Source: Bacillus sp. OV322
GTDB taxonomy: Bacteria; Bacillota; Bacilli; Bacillales; DSM-1321
Assembly: GCF_900112495.1 (NCBI RefSeq)
Contig: NZ_FOMA01000002.1
Location: 496,001 to 560,000 of the forward strand
DNA length: 64,000 nt
Reading direction: 5' to 3'
Shown: positions 9,608 through 21,622 of the stretch, piece after piece
Numbering within the stretch: the first letter of the stretch is position 1
Layout: every line of letters begins with the position of its first letter
Program-made: the position numbers and the translations under genes
The notes under the pieces: generated by a model
What the model was told of the DNA's origin: nothing
Database searches by the model: none
Seen by the model: only the letters and a program-made list of their open reading frames with translations

Positions 9608-10942
9608 ATGATTTTGAATATGAAGGCGGGGCTTTTTCAGCAGCAGACGCTAAAATTATCCATGACACAGGAATTAAGCCAGGCAATTGCCATTTTGCAA
9701 TATTCTTCCCAGGAGCTGTCATCGTTTCTCGAAAATAAACTTATAGAAAATCCCTTACTGACCCTTGAGCATAATAGTGCTTTGCCTCTTCATGCTGCTT
9801 CTGTCCGGAGAAAAAGCAAGCGGATGAGCATGTATGGCAATAAGCAGAACTTTATTGAACAGCTTTCTGAAGATGCACCTTCACTCGAAGAGTATCTGCT
9901 GTCACAAATCAATATTGGTGAATACACCCGAAAACAGCAAAGCATGATGCTGGAATATATCAGGAACATTGACGAAAACGGTTATATGCGCATTGGGGCT
10001 GGAGATATTGCGGAAGCTTATTGTGTGCCCCTTGAAGAAGCGGAGAGATGCCTGAAGGCCATTCAGCGCCTGGAGCCGCATGGCATCGGGGCAAGGAATC
10101 TTCAGGAGTGCCTGCTCATACAAGCTGAGTACGAAGATCCTGATTCTCTTGCCAAGCATATTCTTGAACATCATTTTCTGCTGTTTGCAGAGAAGAAATG
10201 GAAGGAGATCGCGAAAAAAGAGCGAATTACTTTAAAGCAAATCCAGGACGTGTTTGATTATGTGCAGTCGCTTAATCCCCGTCCGGGTTCAAGATTTTTT
10301 CAGGATAAGCCTTCCTATATTACTCCAGATGTCGTCGTAGAATCAAGGGATGGTGAGCTGTATGTCAGCCATTATGAAAATGGATTCCAGGAATTGCATG
10401 TAAATGAGCTATACCTGAAAAGAATGCAGGGACATCATGATAAAAGCGTGAATCATTTCCTTCGTGATAAATGGCAGGAATACCAATGGATTTCACGCGG
10501 AATTCAGCAGCGCAGGGATACAATATTGAGAGTGATGACGAAAATTGCGGAATGTCAGCCTGATTGCTTTCATTTTGGGCTTGGACATCTCCGGCCGATG
10601 ACTATGAAGGAAATATCGGATGAACTTCACATCCATGAGTCGACAGTAAGCAGGGCAGTAAAGGATAAATATGTCCAGACGCCATTTGGAACATTTGAAA
10701 TGAAAACATTTTTTGCTTCTTCGCTGCAATCTGCAAACAATGAGGATATGTCAGGGCAGCAGGCTAAAATCGGCTTAAAGAGAATCATCGCAAATGAAAG
10801 CAAGCTGAAGCCTTTATCAGATCTTGAACTGGCAGAGCTTTTGAAGGAAGAGTGCGGAATTCTTTTATCAAGGAGGACGGTTGCAAAATATCGTGAGCAG
10901 CTCGGCATTCCGTCATCTTCAAAAAGAAAAAGATATGAGTGA
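9608..10942 (+). CDS. sigL: RNA polymerase sigma-54 factor
   Basis: A 444-residue RpoN-family factor. The N-terminal activator-interacting region is glutamine-rich (FQQQTLKLSMTQELSQAI), followed by the core-binding region. The helix-turn-helix lies near HIHESTVSRAVKDKYVQTPF and the RpoN box LSRRTVAKYREQLG lies near the end. It directs transcription from -24/-12 promoters and needs an enhancer-binding ATPase. GGGGG at 9602-9606 favours TTG 9614 over ATG 9608 as the true start; the difference is two codons. A TATAAT lies upstream at 9381. It overlaps the next gene by 8 bases. Confidence 0.95.
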   Translation: MILNMKAGLFQQQTLKLSMTQELSQAIAILQYSSQELSSFLENKLIENPLLTLEHNSALPLHAASVRRKSKRMSMYGNKQNFIEQLSEDAPSLEEYLLSQINIGEYTRKQQSMMLEYIRNIDENGYMRIGAGDIAEAYCVPLEEAERCLKAIQRLEPHGIGARNLQECLLIQAEYEDPDSLAKHILEHHFLLFAEKKWKEIAKKERITLKQIQDVFDYVQSLNPRPGSRFFQDKPSYITPDVVVESRDGELYVSHYENGFQELHVNELYLKRMQGHHDKSVNHFLRDKWQEYQWISRGIQQRRDTILRVMTKIAECQPDCFHFGLGHLRPMTMKEISDELHIHESTVSRAVKDKYVQTPFGTFEMKTFFASSLQSANNEDMSGQQAKIGLKRIIANESKLKPLSDLELAELLKEECGILLSRRTVAKYREQLGIPSSSKRKRYE

Positions 10943-11192
10943 AAGGCTGATTGCATTGACAGAGGAAAGATTTACGCTGTACAGCAGGGAACAATGTCCC
11001 CTGTGCGATAAAGCAAAGAAGGTTATGGAAGAATTAGAAGCAGAATCAGGCATTGGCTTTCAGATTATTGACATTCATTCAGATGATGATCTGCTAGAAA
11101 AATACGGTTTAATGATTCCGGTGCTGGTATGGAGAAATGAGATAATACAATATGGCAATATAGAAAGGGAAAGGCTATATCAGCTTTTTTAG
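10935..11192 (+). CDS. Glutaredoxin-like (thioredoxin-fold) protein
   Basis: An 85-residue protein with the redox motif CPLC (REQCPLCDKAKKVMEELE) near the start of a thioredoxin fold and the cis-proline segment MIPVLVWRNE. The family is glutaredoxin-like/DUF836, expected to do thiol-disulfide chemistry in the cytosol. ATG 10935 overlaps the stop of sigL, which suggests coupled translation; a TTG at 10956 with an upstream AAAGG is an alternative start. Its natural partner is unknown. Confidence 0.8.
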   Translation: MSERLIALTEERFTLYSREQCPLCDKAKKVMEELEAESGIGFQIIDIHSDDDLLEKYGLMIPVLVWRNEIIQYGNIERERLYQLF

Positions 11193-11211
11193 AAAAATAG
11201 GTGTTTATCAG

Positions 11212-11240
11212 TTGAAGAAAAAAAATATTCCTGTTAAGAT
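11212..11240 (+). promoter_or_regulatory. cggR-gapA promoter
   Basis: TTGAAG and TAAGAT separated by 17 bases, 100 bases before cggR and upstream of the CggR operator. Confidence 0.75.
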
Positions 11241-11273
11241 ATGAATCAAGCAGGTATATTTTTTTGGACCAAG

Positions 11274-11310
11274 TGGGACAATAAATGACTAAGCGGGACA
11301 AAAAGTGTCC
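11274..11310 (+). promoter_or_regulatory. CggR operator
   Basis: Two tandem boxes of the form GGGAC-N6-TG(T/A)C lie downstream of the promoter: TGGGAC with TGACT 12 bases on (11274-11290), and CGGGAC with TGTCC 12 bases on (11294-11310). This architecture is that of the B. subtilis cggR operator, where fructose-1,6-bisphosphate releases the repressor. Confidence 0.8.
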
Positions 11311-11340
11311 TAGACTTAAACTGCAAGGAGTTTTACAAAT

Positions 11341-12363
11341 ATGCGCTCATTGCTGGATATACAAAGAAAATTATTGCCTGATTTTCTTACAGCTATGCAA
11401 AAAAGGTATGACATTCTCAGATATATCGGATTTATGCAGCCTGTAGGCCGGAGAAGTCTGGCTGTCTCCCTTAACTTAACTGAACGTGTCTTAAGGAGCG
11501 AGGTTGAATTCCTGAAGGACCAGCACTTGATAGAAGTGAATAGTTCAGGCATGCAGCTTTCAGATGAGGGGAAAGATATCCTCGAAAAATTAGAAAGTGT
11601 AATGCGGGAAGTTATGGGTATAGACATAATGGAACAGGAACTGAAGAAGGCATTAAAAGTAAAACAGGTCATTATTGTTGCTGGAAATAGCGATCAGTCT
11701 CCATGGGCAAAAAGTGAATTAAGCAAAGCCTGCGCAGCATACATGAAAAGTCTGTGGACTGGCAATAATATCATTGCAGTTACGGGCGGATCAACAATGA
11801 CAGAGGTTGCCAATATGCTTTCGCCTGACCCGGCCAATGAAAAGTTAGTGTTTGTGCCTGCCAGGGGCGGCCTTGGAGAAGATGTGCAAAATCAGGCCAA
11901 TACGATTGTTTCGAGAATGGCAGAAAAAGCCCGGGCATCACACAGGGTGCTATACATTCCTGATCAGGTGAGCAACGAGGCTTATCAGTCATTCATGAAA
12001 GATCCAATCATTAAAGACGTTTTATCACTTATCAAATCTGCTGATATTGTCCTTCACGGTATTGGCGATGCCATGAGAATGGCGGAGCGGAGAAAAACAT
12101 CTCCGGAGATCATGGAGGTCTTAAAAGATGGCGAGGCAGTAGGTGAAGCCTTTGGATATTACTTCAATGAAAACGGCGAAGTGGTGCACAAGGTAAAAAC
12201 AGTGGGAATCCAGCTGGATGATCTTCACGGCCTGAAGAATGTCATAGCGGTGGCAGGCGGGCAGTCCAAAGCCAAAGCCATACGCTCTTACATGAAAAGA
12301 GCCCCTGCTTCGACTGTATTGATTACAGATGAAGCAGTAGCACAAGAGTTAATAAAGGGATAA
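11341..12363 (+). CDS. cggR: Central glycolytic genes regulator
   Basis: A 340-residue SorC-family repressor of the gapA operon. An N-terminal winged helix (LAVSLNLTERVLRSEVEFLK) precedes a sugar-phosphate-binding domain (VTGGSTMTEVANML, VPARGGLGEDVQNQANTIV). In Bacillus fructose-1,6-bisphosphate binding weakens DNA binding, so the operon opens when glycolytic flux is high. The ribosome site AAGGAG precedes ATG. The operator just upstream shows autoregulation. gapA follows after 60 bases in the same transcript. Confidence 0.96.
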   Translation: MRSLLDIQRKLLPDFLTAMQKRYDILRYIGFMQPVGRRSLAVSLNLTERVLRSEVEFLKDQHLIEVNSSGMQLSDEGKDILEKLESVMREVMGIDIMEQELKKALKVKQVIIVAGNSDQSPWAKSELSKACAAYMKSLWTGNNIIAVTGGSTMTEVANMLSPDPANEKLVFVPARGGLGEDVQNQANTIVSRMAEKARASHRVLYIPDQVSNEAYQSFMKDPIIKDVLSLIKSADIVLHGIGDAMRMAERRKTSPEIMEVLKDGEAVGEAFGYYFNENGEVVHKVKTVGIQLDDLHGLKNVIAVAGGQSKAKAIRSYMKRAPASTVLITDEAVAQELIKG

Positions 12364-12408
12364 CTATCTCTTTAAAATAAATATAACTTATTATTTTCCG
12401 AACTTTAA

Positions 12409-13431
<1,023 letters not shown>

Positions 13432-13498
13432 GACAAGAGAAAGAACCGGCGTACTTATTGGAAAGCGCCCCAAAAACAGACTATAATGAAAAAGATAA

Positions 13499-13535
13499 CA
13501 GGGGAGTTGGGATATATTGCCCTCTCCCTTTTTTA
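13499..13535 (+). terminator. Terminator or attenuator between gapA and pgk
   Basis: A GGGGAG/CTCCC hairpin with an inner GGG/CCC is followed by six T residues. It would let gapA be expressed more strongly than the downstream glycolytic genes. Confidence 0.65.
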
Positions 13536-13583
13536 ATCAATTAAATGTTTAAAATTATGAAGCAATTCAAGGAGGTACCAGCC

Positions 13584-14771
13584 ATGAACAAAAAGTCATT
13601 AAAGGATATCGATGTAAAGGGCAAGCGCGTATTTTGCCGCGTTGATTTTAATGTTCCAATGGAGAACGGAAAGATTACAGATGATACTAGAATCAGAGCA
13701 GCCTTGCCGACAATCGAATATTTGACAGAGCAAGGAGCAAAGGTTATTCTTGCAAGCCACCTTGGACGTCCAAAGGGCCAAGTGACAGAAGAGCTTCGCC
13801 TGACACCTGTTGCAAAAAGACTCAGTGAGCTGACTGGAAAAGATGTGCGTAAGACAGATGAAGCCTTCGGAGACTCTGTTAAGGCTGAAATCAGTTCAAT
13901 GATGGAAGGCGAAATTCTTCTTCTGGAAAATGTCCGTTTTTACCCTGGAGAAGAGAAAAATGATCCTGAGCTGGCAAAATCCTTTGCTGAACTTGCGGAT
14001 GTTTATGTAAATGATGCATTTGGAGCGGCGCACCGGGCGCATGCTTCAACAGAAGGAATTGCACAATACCTTCCAGCTGCTGCAGGGCTGTTGATGCAAA
14101 AAGAATTAGAGGTGCTTGGAAAAGCATTGTCTAATCCAGAACGCCCATTCACTGCCATTATTGGCGGCGCGAAGGTTAAGGATAAAATCGGCGTCATCGA
14201 AAATCTCCTTGAAAAGGTGGACAACCTGATCATTGGCGGCGGATTGGCTTACACATTCATCAAATCCCAAGGCCATGAAATCGGCAAATCTTTGCTTGAA
14301 GAAGATAAAATCGATCTTGCTGCTTCATTCATTAAAAAAGCAGAAGAAAAAGGCGTTAAGCTTTACATGCCGATTGATGTAATCGTAGCAGACGACTTTT
14401 CCAATGATGCAAACACAAAAGAAGTTAATGTAGATTCCATTCCTGCAGATTGGGAAGCACTTGATATTGGACCGAAAACCCGCGAGCTTTATGCAGATGT
14501 AATCAAAAGCTCAAAGCTGGTGATCTGGAACGGGCCAATGGGAGTATTTGAAATTGATAAATTCGCCAATGGAACGAAAAAAGTGGCAGAAGCGCTGGCT
14601 GAATCAACGGATACATTCAGTGTCATCGGAGGCGGAGACTCAGCTGCGGCTGTAGAGAAATTCCACCTTGCAGATAAAATGTCACATATTTCTACAGGCG
14701 GGGGAGCATCCCTTGAGTTTATGGAAGGAAAAGAACTGCCAGGCGTAACCGCATTAAATGATATAATATAA
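13584..14771 (+). CDS. pgk: Phosphoglycerate kinase
   Basis: A 395-residue kinase that makes ATP from 1,3-bisphosphoglycerate. The substrate-binding segment [19 protein letters not shown] and the nucleotide-binding [12 protein letters not shown] near the C-terminus are present. ATG 13584 follows CAAGGAGG and gives the standard MNKKSLKDI start; an in-frame ATG at 13545 has no ribosome site. It heads the pgk-tpiA-gpmI-eno run. Confidence 0.97.
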   Translation: MNKKSLKDIDVKGKRVFCRVDFNVPMENGKITDDTRIRAALPTIEYLTEQGAKVILASHLGRPKGQVTEELRLTPVAKRLSELTGKDVRKTDEAFGDSVKAEISSMMEGEILLLENVRFYPGEEKNDPELAKSFAELADVYVNDAFGAAHRAHASTEGIAQYLPAAAGLLMQKELEVLGKALSNPERPFTAIIGGAKVKDKIGVIENLLEKVDNLIIGGGLAYTFIKSQGHEIGKSLLEEDKIDLAASFIKKAEEKGVKLYMPIDVIVADDFSNDANTKEVNVDSIPADWEALDIGPKTRELYADVIKSSKLVIWNGPMGVFEIDKFANGTKKVAEALAESTDTFSVIGGGDSAAAVEKFHLADKMSHISTGGGASLEFMEGKELPGVTALNDII

Positions 14772-14807
14772 TCAAAAAACCGTCTAACCAGGAAAGGATG
14801 GTCGTTA

Positions 14808-15569
14808 ATGCGTAAACCTATTATTGCTGGAAACTGGAAGATGAACAAAACTTTAGCTGAGGCTAAACATTTTCTGGAAGAAGTAAGCAGCTTAGTTCCA
14901 TCACCCGAGAAAATGGAGGCCGTAGTATGCGCGCCTTGTCTATTCCTTGGCCAGCTTGTGCTGGCTGCAGAAAATAAACATGTAAAAATCGGGGCTCAAA
15001 ATATGCACTATGAAGAGAGCGGTGCATTTACAGGGGAAATCAGTCCCGCATCTTTGGAAGACATCGGCATTGACTATGTAATCTTGGGCCACTCAGAACG
15101 CCGCCAGCTGTTTCATGAATCAGATGAGATGGTGAACAAAAAAGTCCGCGCGGCATTTAAGTATCATCTGACACCAATTCTCTGCTGCGGCGAGACATTG
15201 GAACAGCGGGACAGCGGCCTGACGAATGAACATGTGGAAAACCAGATCAAAAAAGGCCTTGCCGGTTTAAGTGAAGAACAAGTGAAGACCATTGTCCTTG
15301 CCTATGAGCCTATCTGGGCTATAGGGACAGGCAAATCATCTAATGCATCGGATGCAAATGAGGTTTGTGCCCATATCAGGGATGTAGTCGCTTCACAGTT
15401 TTCCAAAGAAGCCGCGGATGCAGTCCGCATTCAGTACGGCGGAAGCGTAAAGCCTGAGAATATTCATGAGTATATGGCAGAGACTGATATAGATGGAGCT
15501 TTAGTGGGTGGCGCAAGTCTTGAACCACAATCTTTCCTGAAGTTATTGGAGGCTGGACAATATGAGTAA
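14808..15569 (+). CDS. tpiA: Triosephosphate isomerase
   Basis: A 253-residue TIM barrel interconverting dihydroxyacetone phosphate and glyceraldehyde-3-phosphate. Lysine in AGNWKMNK, histidine in [10 protein letters not shown] and catalytic glutamate in [12 protein letters not shown] are all present. Its last 8 bases overlap the start of gpmI, so the pair is probably translationally coupled. Confidence 0.97.
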   Translation: MRKPIIAGNWKMNKTLAEAKHFLEEVSSLVPSPEKMEAVVCAPCLFLGQLVLAAENKHVKIGAQNMHYEESGAFTGEISPASLEDIGIDYVILGHSERRQLFHESDEMVNKKVRAAFKYHLTPILCCGETLEQRDSGLTNEHVENQIKKGLAGLSEEQVKTIVLAYEPIWAIGTGKSSNASDANEVCAHIRDVVASQFSKEAADAVRIQYGGSVKPENIHEYMAETDIDGALVGGASLEPQSFLKLLEAGQYE

Positions 15570-17100
15570 GACACCTGTGGCAATTATCATCCTAGATGGA
15601 TTCGGATGTCGCGGCGAACATAAAGGAAATGCAGTGTATCAAGCAAAAAAACCAAATTTCGACCGTTTTTGGGAGCAATATCCGCATGCACAGCTGATAG
15701 CAAGCGGTGAAGCTGTTGGTCTTCCAGAAGGACAAATGGGGAATTCGGAAGTCGGCCACTTGAATATTGGTGCTGGCCGTGTTGTTTACCAAAGCTTAAC
15801 ACGTGTGAATCTTGCTATTAGAGAAGGGGAGTTTGCCAAAAATCAAACCTTCCTTGATGCCATGAATCATGCGAAAGAAAAAGGAACAAATCTTCACTTA
15901 TTCGGATTGCTTTCTGATGGGGGAGTACATAGCCATATCGATCATTTGTACGCACTCTTGAGGCTTGCCGCGAAAGAAGGCGTGAAGAATGTTTATGTAC
16001 ATGCCTTCTTAGATGGTCGTGATGTGGGCCCTAAAACAGCAAAGGGATACATTGAGGATGCCGAGAAAGTAATGAAGGAAATTGGCGTTGGACAATTTGC
16101 TACCATTTCTGGACGTTATTATTCCATGGATCGTGATAAGAGATGGGAACGCGTAGAGAAATCGTATCGTGCAATGGTTTACGGAGACGGTCCTGCTTAT
16201 ACTTCAGCGATGGAATGTGTGGAGGATTCGTACGAGCACGGGATTTTCGACGAGTTCGTTATTCCTTCAGTAATCACAGCAGACGACGATAAAAAACCAG
16301 TGGCTACAATTAAAAACGATGATTCTGTTATCTTTTATAATTTCCGCCCTGACCGTGCCATACAGATTTCCAATACATTCACAAATGAGGATTTCCGTGC
16401 TTTTGACCGCGGTCCTGGGCATCCCAAGCATCTTCATTTTGTCTGCCTGACTCATTTTTCTGAGACGGTGGATGGTTATGTGGCATTCAAGCCGACGAAC
16501 CTGGATAATACGCTTGGAGAAGTGCTTTCGCAAAATAATCTGACACAGCTGAGGATAGCAGAAACTGAAAAATATCCGCATGTGACATTCTTTATGAGCG
16601 GGGGACGTGAAGAGAAGTTTCCTGGCGAAGAAAGGATCCTGATCAATTCTCCGAAGGTTGCGACCTATGACTTAAAGCCGGAAATGAGTGCTTATGAAGT
16701 TACAGATGCACTTATGGAGCAGATCGAAAATGATAAATTTGACGCAATCCTTCTGAACTTTGCTAATCCGGATATGGTTGGCCACTCAGGAATGCTTGAG
16801 CCGACAATCAAGGCCATTGAAACTGTCGATGAGTGTCTCGGCAAAATTGTGGATCTTATGATTTCAAAAGGCGGCACTGCCATAATAACAGCTGATCATG
16901 GGAATGCTGATGAAGTGGTAACGCTTGAAGGCAATCCAATGACTGCCCATACAACAAACCCTGTTCCTGTCATTGTGACAAAAAATGATGTAACATTAAG
17001 GACAGACGGTATTTTAGGTGACCTTGCTCCAACAATGCTTGATTTGCTTGGAGTTCAAAAACCTGTTGAAATGACAGGATCATCTTTAATTAATAAATAA
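15562..17100 (+). CDS. gpmI: 2,3-bisphosphoglycerate-independent phosphoglycerate mutase
   Basis: A 512-residue Mn2+-dependent alkaline-phosphatase-fold mutase (B. subtilis pgm). The metal-binding aspartate lies in IILDGFG at the N-terminus, the phosphoserine in [14 protein letters not shown], and [10 protein letters not shown] supplies C-terminal metal ligands. It converts 3- to 2-phosphoglycerate. The Mn2+ enzyme is pH sensitive and is kept inactive in maturing Bacillus spores. Confidence 0.97.
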   Translation: MSKTPVAIIILDGFGCRGEHKGNAVYQAKKPNFDRFWEQYPHAQLIASGEAVGLPEGQMGNSEVGHLNIGAGRVVYQSLTRVNLAIREGEFAKNQTFLDAMNHAKEKGTNLHLFGLLSDGGVHSHIDHLYALLRLAAKEGVKNVYVHAFLDGRDVGPKTAKGYIEDAEKVMKEIGVGQFATISGRYYSMDRDKRWERVEKSYRAMVYGDGPAYTSAMECVEDSYEHGIFDEFVIPSVITADDDKKPVATIKNDDSVIFYNFRPDRAIQISNTFTNEDFRAFDRGPGHPKHLHFVCLTHFSETVDGYVAFKPTNLDNTLGEVLSQNNLTQLRIAETEKYPHVTFFMSGGREEKFPGEERILINSPKVATYDLKPEMSAYEVTDALMEQIENDKFDAILLNFANPDMVGHSGMLEPTIKAIETVDECLGKIVDLMISKGGTAIITADHGNADEVVTLEGNPMTAHTTNPVPVIVTKNDVTLRTDGILGDLAPTMLDLLGVQKPVEMTGSSLINK

Positions 17101-18426
<1,326 letters not shown>

Positions 18427-18483
18427 TTATTAGACTGCTAAACACACTCGTGTTAAGCAAGTTCTAATATGAAATTTGTCATT

Positions 18484-18534
18484 GCCCCTATAATTGCGGA
18501 TTTAATATCTTCGCATTTATAGGGGCTTTTGTTT
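18484..18534 (+). terminator. eno operon terminator
   Basis: A long stem GCCCCTATAA-TGCG pairs with CGCA-TTATAGGGGC and is followed by TTTTGTTT. A separate T-poor hairpin (AACAC/GTGTT core) lies at about 18428-18469. Confidence 0.9.
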
Positions 18535-18631
18535 GTCTTCAATTGTTTCAACTAAATTTCCAGTATAAGGGATTGTGTAATTCTCGTTATGATAAAATAG
18601 TACTATTACTTAATATATGGAGATGGGGAAT

Positions 18632-19765
18632 ATGAAAAAGGGGTATATGACTCAAATTGCTTTATCCAAGAGAGTTGGATGGTCTGAAAGTAATGGAAGA
18701 AGATGGATTAAAATCTTTAATGAATTCATACCGGTCCTTATAGATGGAAGAAATAAGTTTTACAATGAGGAGTCTTATAAGGTCTTACTAATAATTAAGA
18801 CTTTAAGTGAAAAAAACTTTAATGGTAGCCAAATACTAGAACTTTTTAGCGCGAATGGAATACCGGCTACAGAGCAAGAACTATTAAACATAATTGAAAA
18901 GAAGTCATTATTAAATGAATTTGACCAAACTATCGTTGACTCCATACCATCATCGAAAGAAATAATAATACCATTATTAAAAGTAATGAAAGATAAAAAG
19001 CCCTACACAAGTTCTATGCTTAATGCTGGTGTAGCAGATTATTTTTCGTTATCAGAAATACAATTGACCATCTCATATCCTGATAGCAAAGAATTTATTT
19101 TTACACATAGGATGAGAGCTTCAAGATATTCTTTGAAAAAGCAAGGTTACATAGAAGAAGTTAGCAAATTCACATATCAGATTACAGAATATGGATTAAC
19201 ATTGCTTAATGATAATTCGGAAGAAATAAATGATGAAATTGAAGAGTTAGAAAAATTCATCGACCCGTTTGAAGTAATCCAAGATAAAGTTGAAGAAATC
19301 GAAGATGAGTTAATTAATAATCTCGTTGAGGAACTGAAAAAGGCACATTGGAGAAGATTAGAAAATATCGTAGTTGAATTACTTACTGCTATGGGATACG
19401 GAGACGGGCAAGTAACTGAAAAGACGAATGATGGCGGTCTGGATGGTATTATCAAGGAGGACAAATTAGGACTTGATAATATCTATGTTCAGGCAAAGCG
19501 TTGGGAAAATACTGTTGGAAGACCTGATGTTATGAGTTTTTCTGGAGCTTTAGATGCAAAAGGGGCTAGAAAGGGTATTTTTATTACAACATCTAACTTT
19601 ACAAAGGGTGCTGAAGAATATGTCGATCGCCTTGAAAGTAAAAAAATAATTCTTATTGGAGGCAAAAAATTAGCAAGACTTATGATTGAAAATGATATTG
19701 GAGTTAGTATAAGGAAGAAGTTTGTGGTTAAAGAAATTGACTTTTCATATTTTGAAGGAGAGTAA
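18632..19765 (+). CDS. MerR-like HTH / Mrr-type restriction endonuclease fusion
   Basis: A 377-residue protein in three parts. Residues 1-65 resemble a MerR-type winged helix (TQIALSKRVGWSESNGRRWI). The middle (about 115-190) resembles the winged-helix N-domain of Mrr proteins (KKPYTSSML, RASRYSLKKQGYI, ending YQITEYGLTLL). The C-terminal 130 residues form an Mrr-type PD-(D/E)xK nuclease: RRLENIVVELLTAMGY, GGLDGIIKED and VQAKRW supply the helix, D and Q-x-K core. Such enzymes cut DNA, often modified DNA. ATG 18632 sits 9 bases after GGAG. The gene is AT-rich compared with eno and est, is a single-gene unit with its own terminator, and interrupts conserved core genes, which suggests a horizontally acquired defence gene. 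No methylase is adjacent. Confidence 0.8.
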   Translation: MKKGYMTQIALSKRVGWSESNGRRWIKIFNEFIPVLIDGRNKFYNEESYKVLLIIKTLSEKNFNGSQILELFSANGIPATEQELLNIIEKKSLLNEFDQTIVDSIPSSKEIIIPLLKVMKDKKPYTSSMLNAGVADYFSLSEIQLTISYPDSKEFIFTHRMRASRYSLKKQGYIEEVSKFTYQITEYGLTLLNDNSEEINDEIEELEKFIDPFEVIQDKVEEIEDELINNLVEELKKAHWRRLENIVVELLTAMGYGDGQVTEKTNDGGLDGIIKEDKLGLDNIYVQAKRWENTVGRPDVMSFSGALDAKGARKGIFITTSNFTKGAEEYVDRLESKKIILIGGKKLARLMIENDIGVSIRKKFVVKEIDFSYFEGE

Positions 19766-19785
19766 GTAAAAATAATATAAATAGC

Positions 19786-19824
19786 AAAACAATCTGCTGC
19801 CTCTGAGGGAAGCAGATTGTTTTG
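19786..19824. terminator. Bidirectional terminator between the Mrr gene and the carboxypeptidase
   Basis: A perfect stem AAAACAATCTGCT/AGCAGATTGTTTT with a 12-base loop between converging genes; T-runs exist on both strands. Confidence 0.85.
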
Positions 19825-19844
19825 TAAAGAATACGCGCACATGC

Positions 19845-20633
19845 TTATTTAGAAACAGGCACAGAATTATAGTATTCTTCCAGCGTAATTCCGCGGGCCG
19901 CGATTTCTTTGCTTATCTTCACGCCGACGTATCGGATGTGCCAGGCTTCGTATTTGTAGCCTGTTATATTCTCTTTCCCCTGAGGGTACCTGATGATGAA
20001 TCCGTAATCGCCGGCATGCTTGGCAAGCCATGCGGATTCGGGCGTCTGGCCGAAGCAGTCCTGGGCAGCGCATTTGCCGTCAAGGGTTCCTACATCAATG
20101 GCAAGCCCTGTTTCGTGCTCGCTTGTTCCGGGCACTGCACTGTAAGTCTTAGCTTTCGCGATGCCGTCTTTTTTTACATAGCTGTTAAAAACGGCAACCT
20201 GTCTGGTATGAGAACGATAAGCTGAAACGCCTGCAAGCTCCATGCCGTCGGCTTTTGCAGCCTGAAACATCTTTTCAAGGGCCTGGGCGGCTTCTTTGCG
20301 CATCATGCGTTTTTCAATTTTATCTTTAAAGATAAATGGTACATTAGGATACACGAGATCGGCTGGCTCATAATTGTCCGGCAATAAATTACTCTTATTC
20401 ACTAAGACCTCAATGCTGCTTGGATGTGCAGAAGCAGTCACAGCTTTGTGCTGATCATCTGAGCTGCTGCTATTTTCTTTTGTGCTGTCATTGGAAGCTG
20501 TTTTCCCTGAATTATGGGATTGATGTTCCTTTGGTTTATCCTTTGCATCCTGGTTATCATCATTTGCAGAGCATCCTGCGGAAAAAAGGATAACAGAGGA
20601 TAATGCTGTTGCGGTAAATACGTTTCTAAACAT
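19845..20633 (-). CDS. D-alanyl-D-alanine carboxypeptidase, VanY-type lipoprotein
   Basis: A 262-residue M15B peptidase anchored outside the membrane. The N-terminal signal ends in the lipobox FSAGC near residue 21, followed by a low-complexity Lys/Ser/Asp linker to about residue 70. Zinc ligands lie in GTSEHETGLAIDVG and EAWHIRYVG. It is expected to trim the terminal D-Ala of peptidoglycan stem peptides. Similar to B. subtilis YodJ/YcdD-type proteins; which one is the orthologue is unclear. Confidence 0.9.
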   Translation of the reverse strand: MFRNVFTATALSSVILFSAGCSANDDNQDAKDKPKEHQSHNSGKTASNDSTKENSSSSDDQHKAVTASAHPSSIEVLVNKSNLLPDNYEPADLVYPNVPFIFKDKIEKRMMRKEAAQALEKMFQAAKADGMELAGVSAYRSHTRQVAVFNSYVKKDGIAKAKTYSAVPGTSEHETGLAIDVGTLDGKCAAQDCFGQTPESAWLAKHAGDYGFIIRYPQGKENITGYKYEAWHIRYVGVKISKEIAARGITLEEYYNSVPVSK

Positions 20634-20900
20634 GTAAATAAGCCCCCACTTGAAACTTTTTGAAGGACAAAGTGCTTGTCCTTTATGAATTATACACTAG
20701 ATAAAATAGGTTACATGCTTTTATATCATATATCCTCGGGGAATTAAATGGAAAGTACTTAGTCCCCTAAAATTTTGAAAAATGCATGTCTTCTAATAAT
20801 TTAAGCGCCATGAAAGTTAGTTGTTCAGCCGGCATTGTGGAAAGTGACATATTGTGGTACATTAAAGGTAATGTTTAATGGTTATCAGGAGGTGTCATGC

Positions 20901-21134
20901 ATGCATGCATTAATAGTAACACTTTTAGTTATTGTTAGTATCGCCCTTATCATTTGTGTACTTCTGCAATCCGGAAAAAGCGCGGGATTGTCAGGTGCAA
21001 TAGCCGGAGGCGCGGAACAGTTATTCGGCAAGCAAAAAGCCCGCGGACTTGACTTGGTTCTTCACAGAGCAACAGTCGTTCTTGCTGTGTTGTTCTTTGT
21101 TTTAGCATTGTTAGTGACCTATTTCCAAGTATAA
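20901..21134 (+). CDS. secG: Preprotein translocase subunit SecG
   Basis: A 77-residue two-helix membrane protein of the SecYEG channel. The first span is [20 protein letters not shown], the conserved loop is [21 protein letters not shown], and a second span follows. ATG 20901 follows CAGGAGG. It begins the conserved secG-est-rnr-smpB-ssrA cluster. Confidence 0.95.
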   Translation: MHALIVTLLVIVSIALIICVLLQSGKSAGLSGAIAGGAEQLFGKQKARGLDLVLHRATVVLAVLFFVLALLVTYFQV

Positions 21135-21146
21135 TGTAGTGAAGAT

Positions 21147-21176
21147 GCCTGGCTGATGTTCAGCCAGGCTTTTTTT
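21147..21176 (+). terminator. secG terminator
   Basis: GCCTGGCTGA/TCAGCCAGGC stem followed by seven T residues. Confidence 0.9.
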
Positions 21177-21537
21177 CTTACCGTCTTTGGCTGCCCCGCA
21201 GGATTCCCGCTTCTGGTGTCCGCATACGCCTCTGATCTCCATTACCCATTCCTTGCCCGCTCTAATCCCCATTAAATTGAATGTAGCTAAACCTTAACCT
21301 CAGGTCTATGGCTTTGAACAGCGGCAGGCAGCTGCCTGTAAAGGAAGAGTGTTGGGCTATTATGGAGAAAGACATTCTCTTTAATGCCTTCAAATAGCAT
21401 ACATGAGGTTTTTTTGATTTAATAGGAAAAGAGATGTTAAATGGCTGGATGCATGGAGACCATAAAACTATACATCCGGTAAGCACCCGGCTGCTTCATA
21501 AAAACGAGGGAAGCGCTTTGCCACAGGGCTTCCGGGC

Positions 21538-21561
21538 ATTTAATCAAACGTTTGATTAAAT
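21538..21561. promoter_or_regulatory. 24-bp perfect palindrome, candidate operator
   Basis: The half-site ATTTAATCAAAC is followed directly by its exact reverse complement, centred 73 bases before est. The AT-rich perfect dyad resembles a TetR-family operator more than a terminator. The remaining 21177-21622 gap holds nothing else that I recognise. Confidence 0.5.
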
Positions 21562-21622
21562 TTGGTTTTTTCTTGCTGCCAAAGGTTTTCATCCTGATTC
21601 CGGAATAAAGGGGTTTTATATA

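Noticed and set aside
9460-9738. Open frame upstream of and overlapping sigL
   Set aside because: It shifts out of frame with sigL, has no protein-like composition or known family and no convincing ribosome site.
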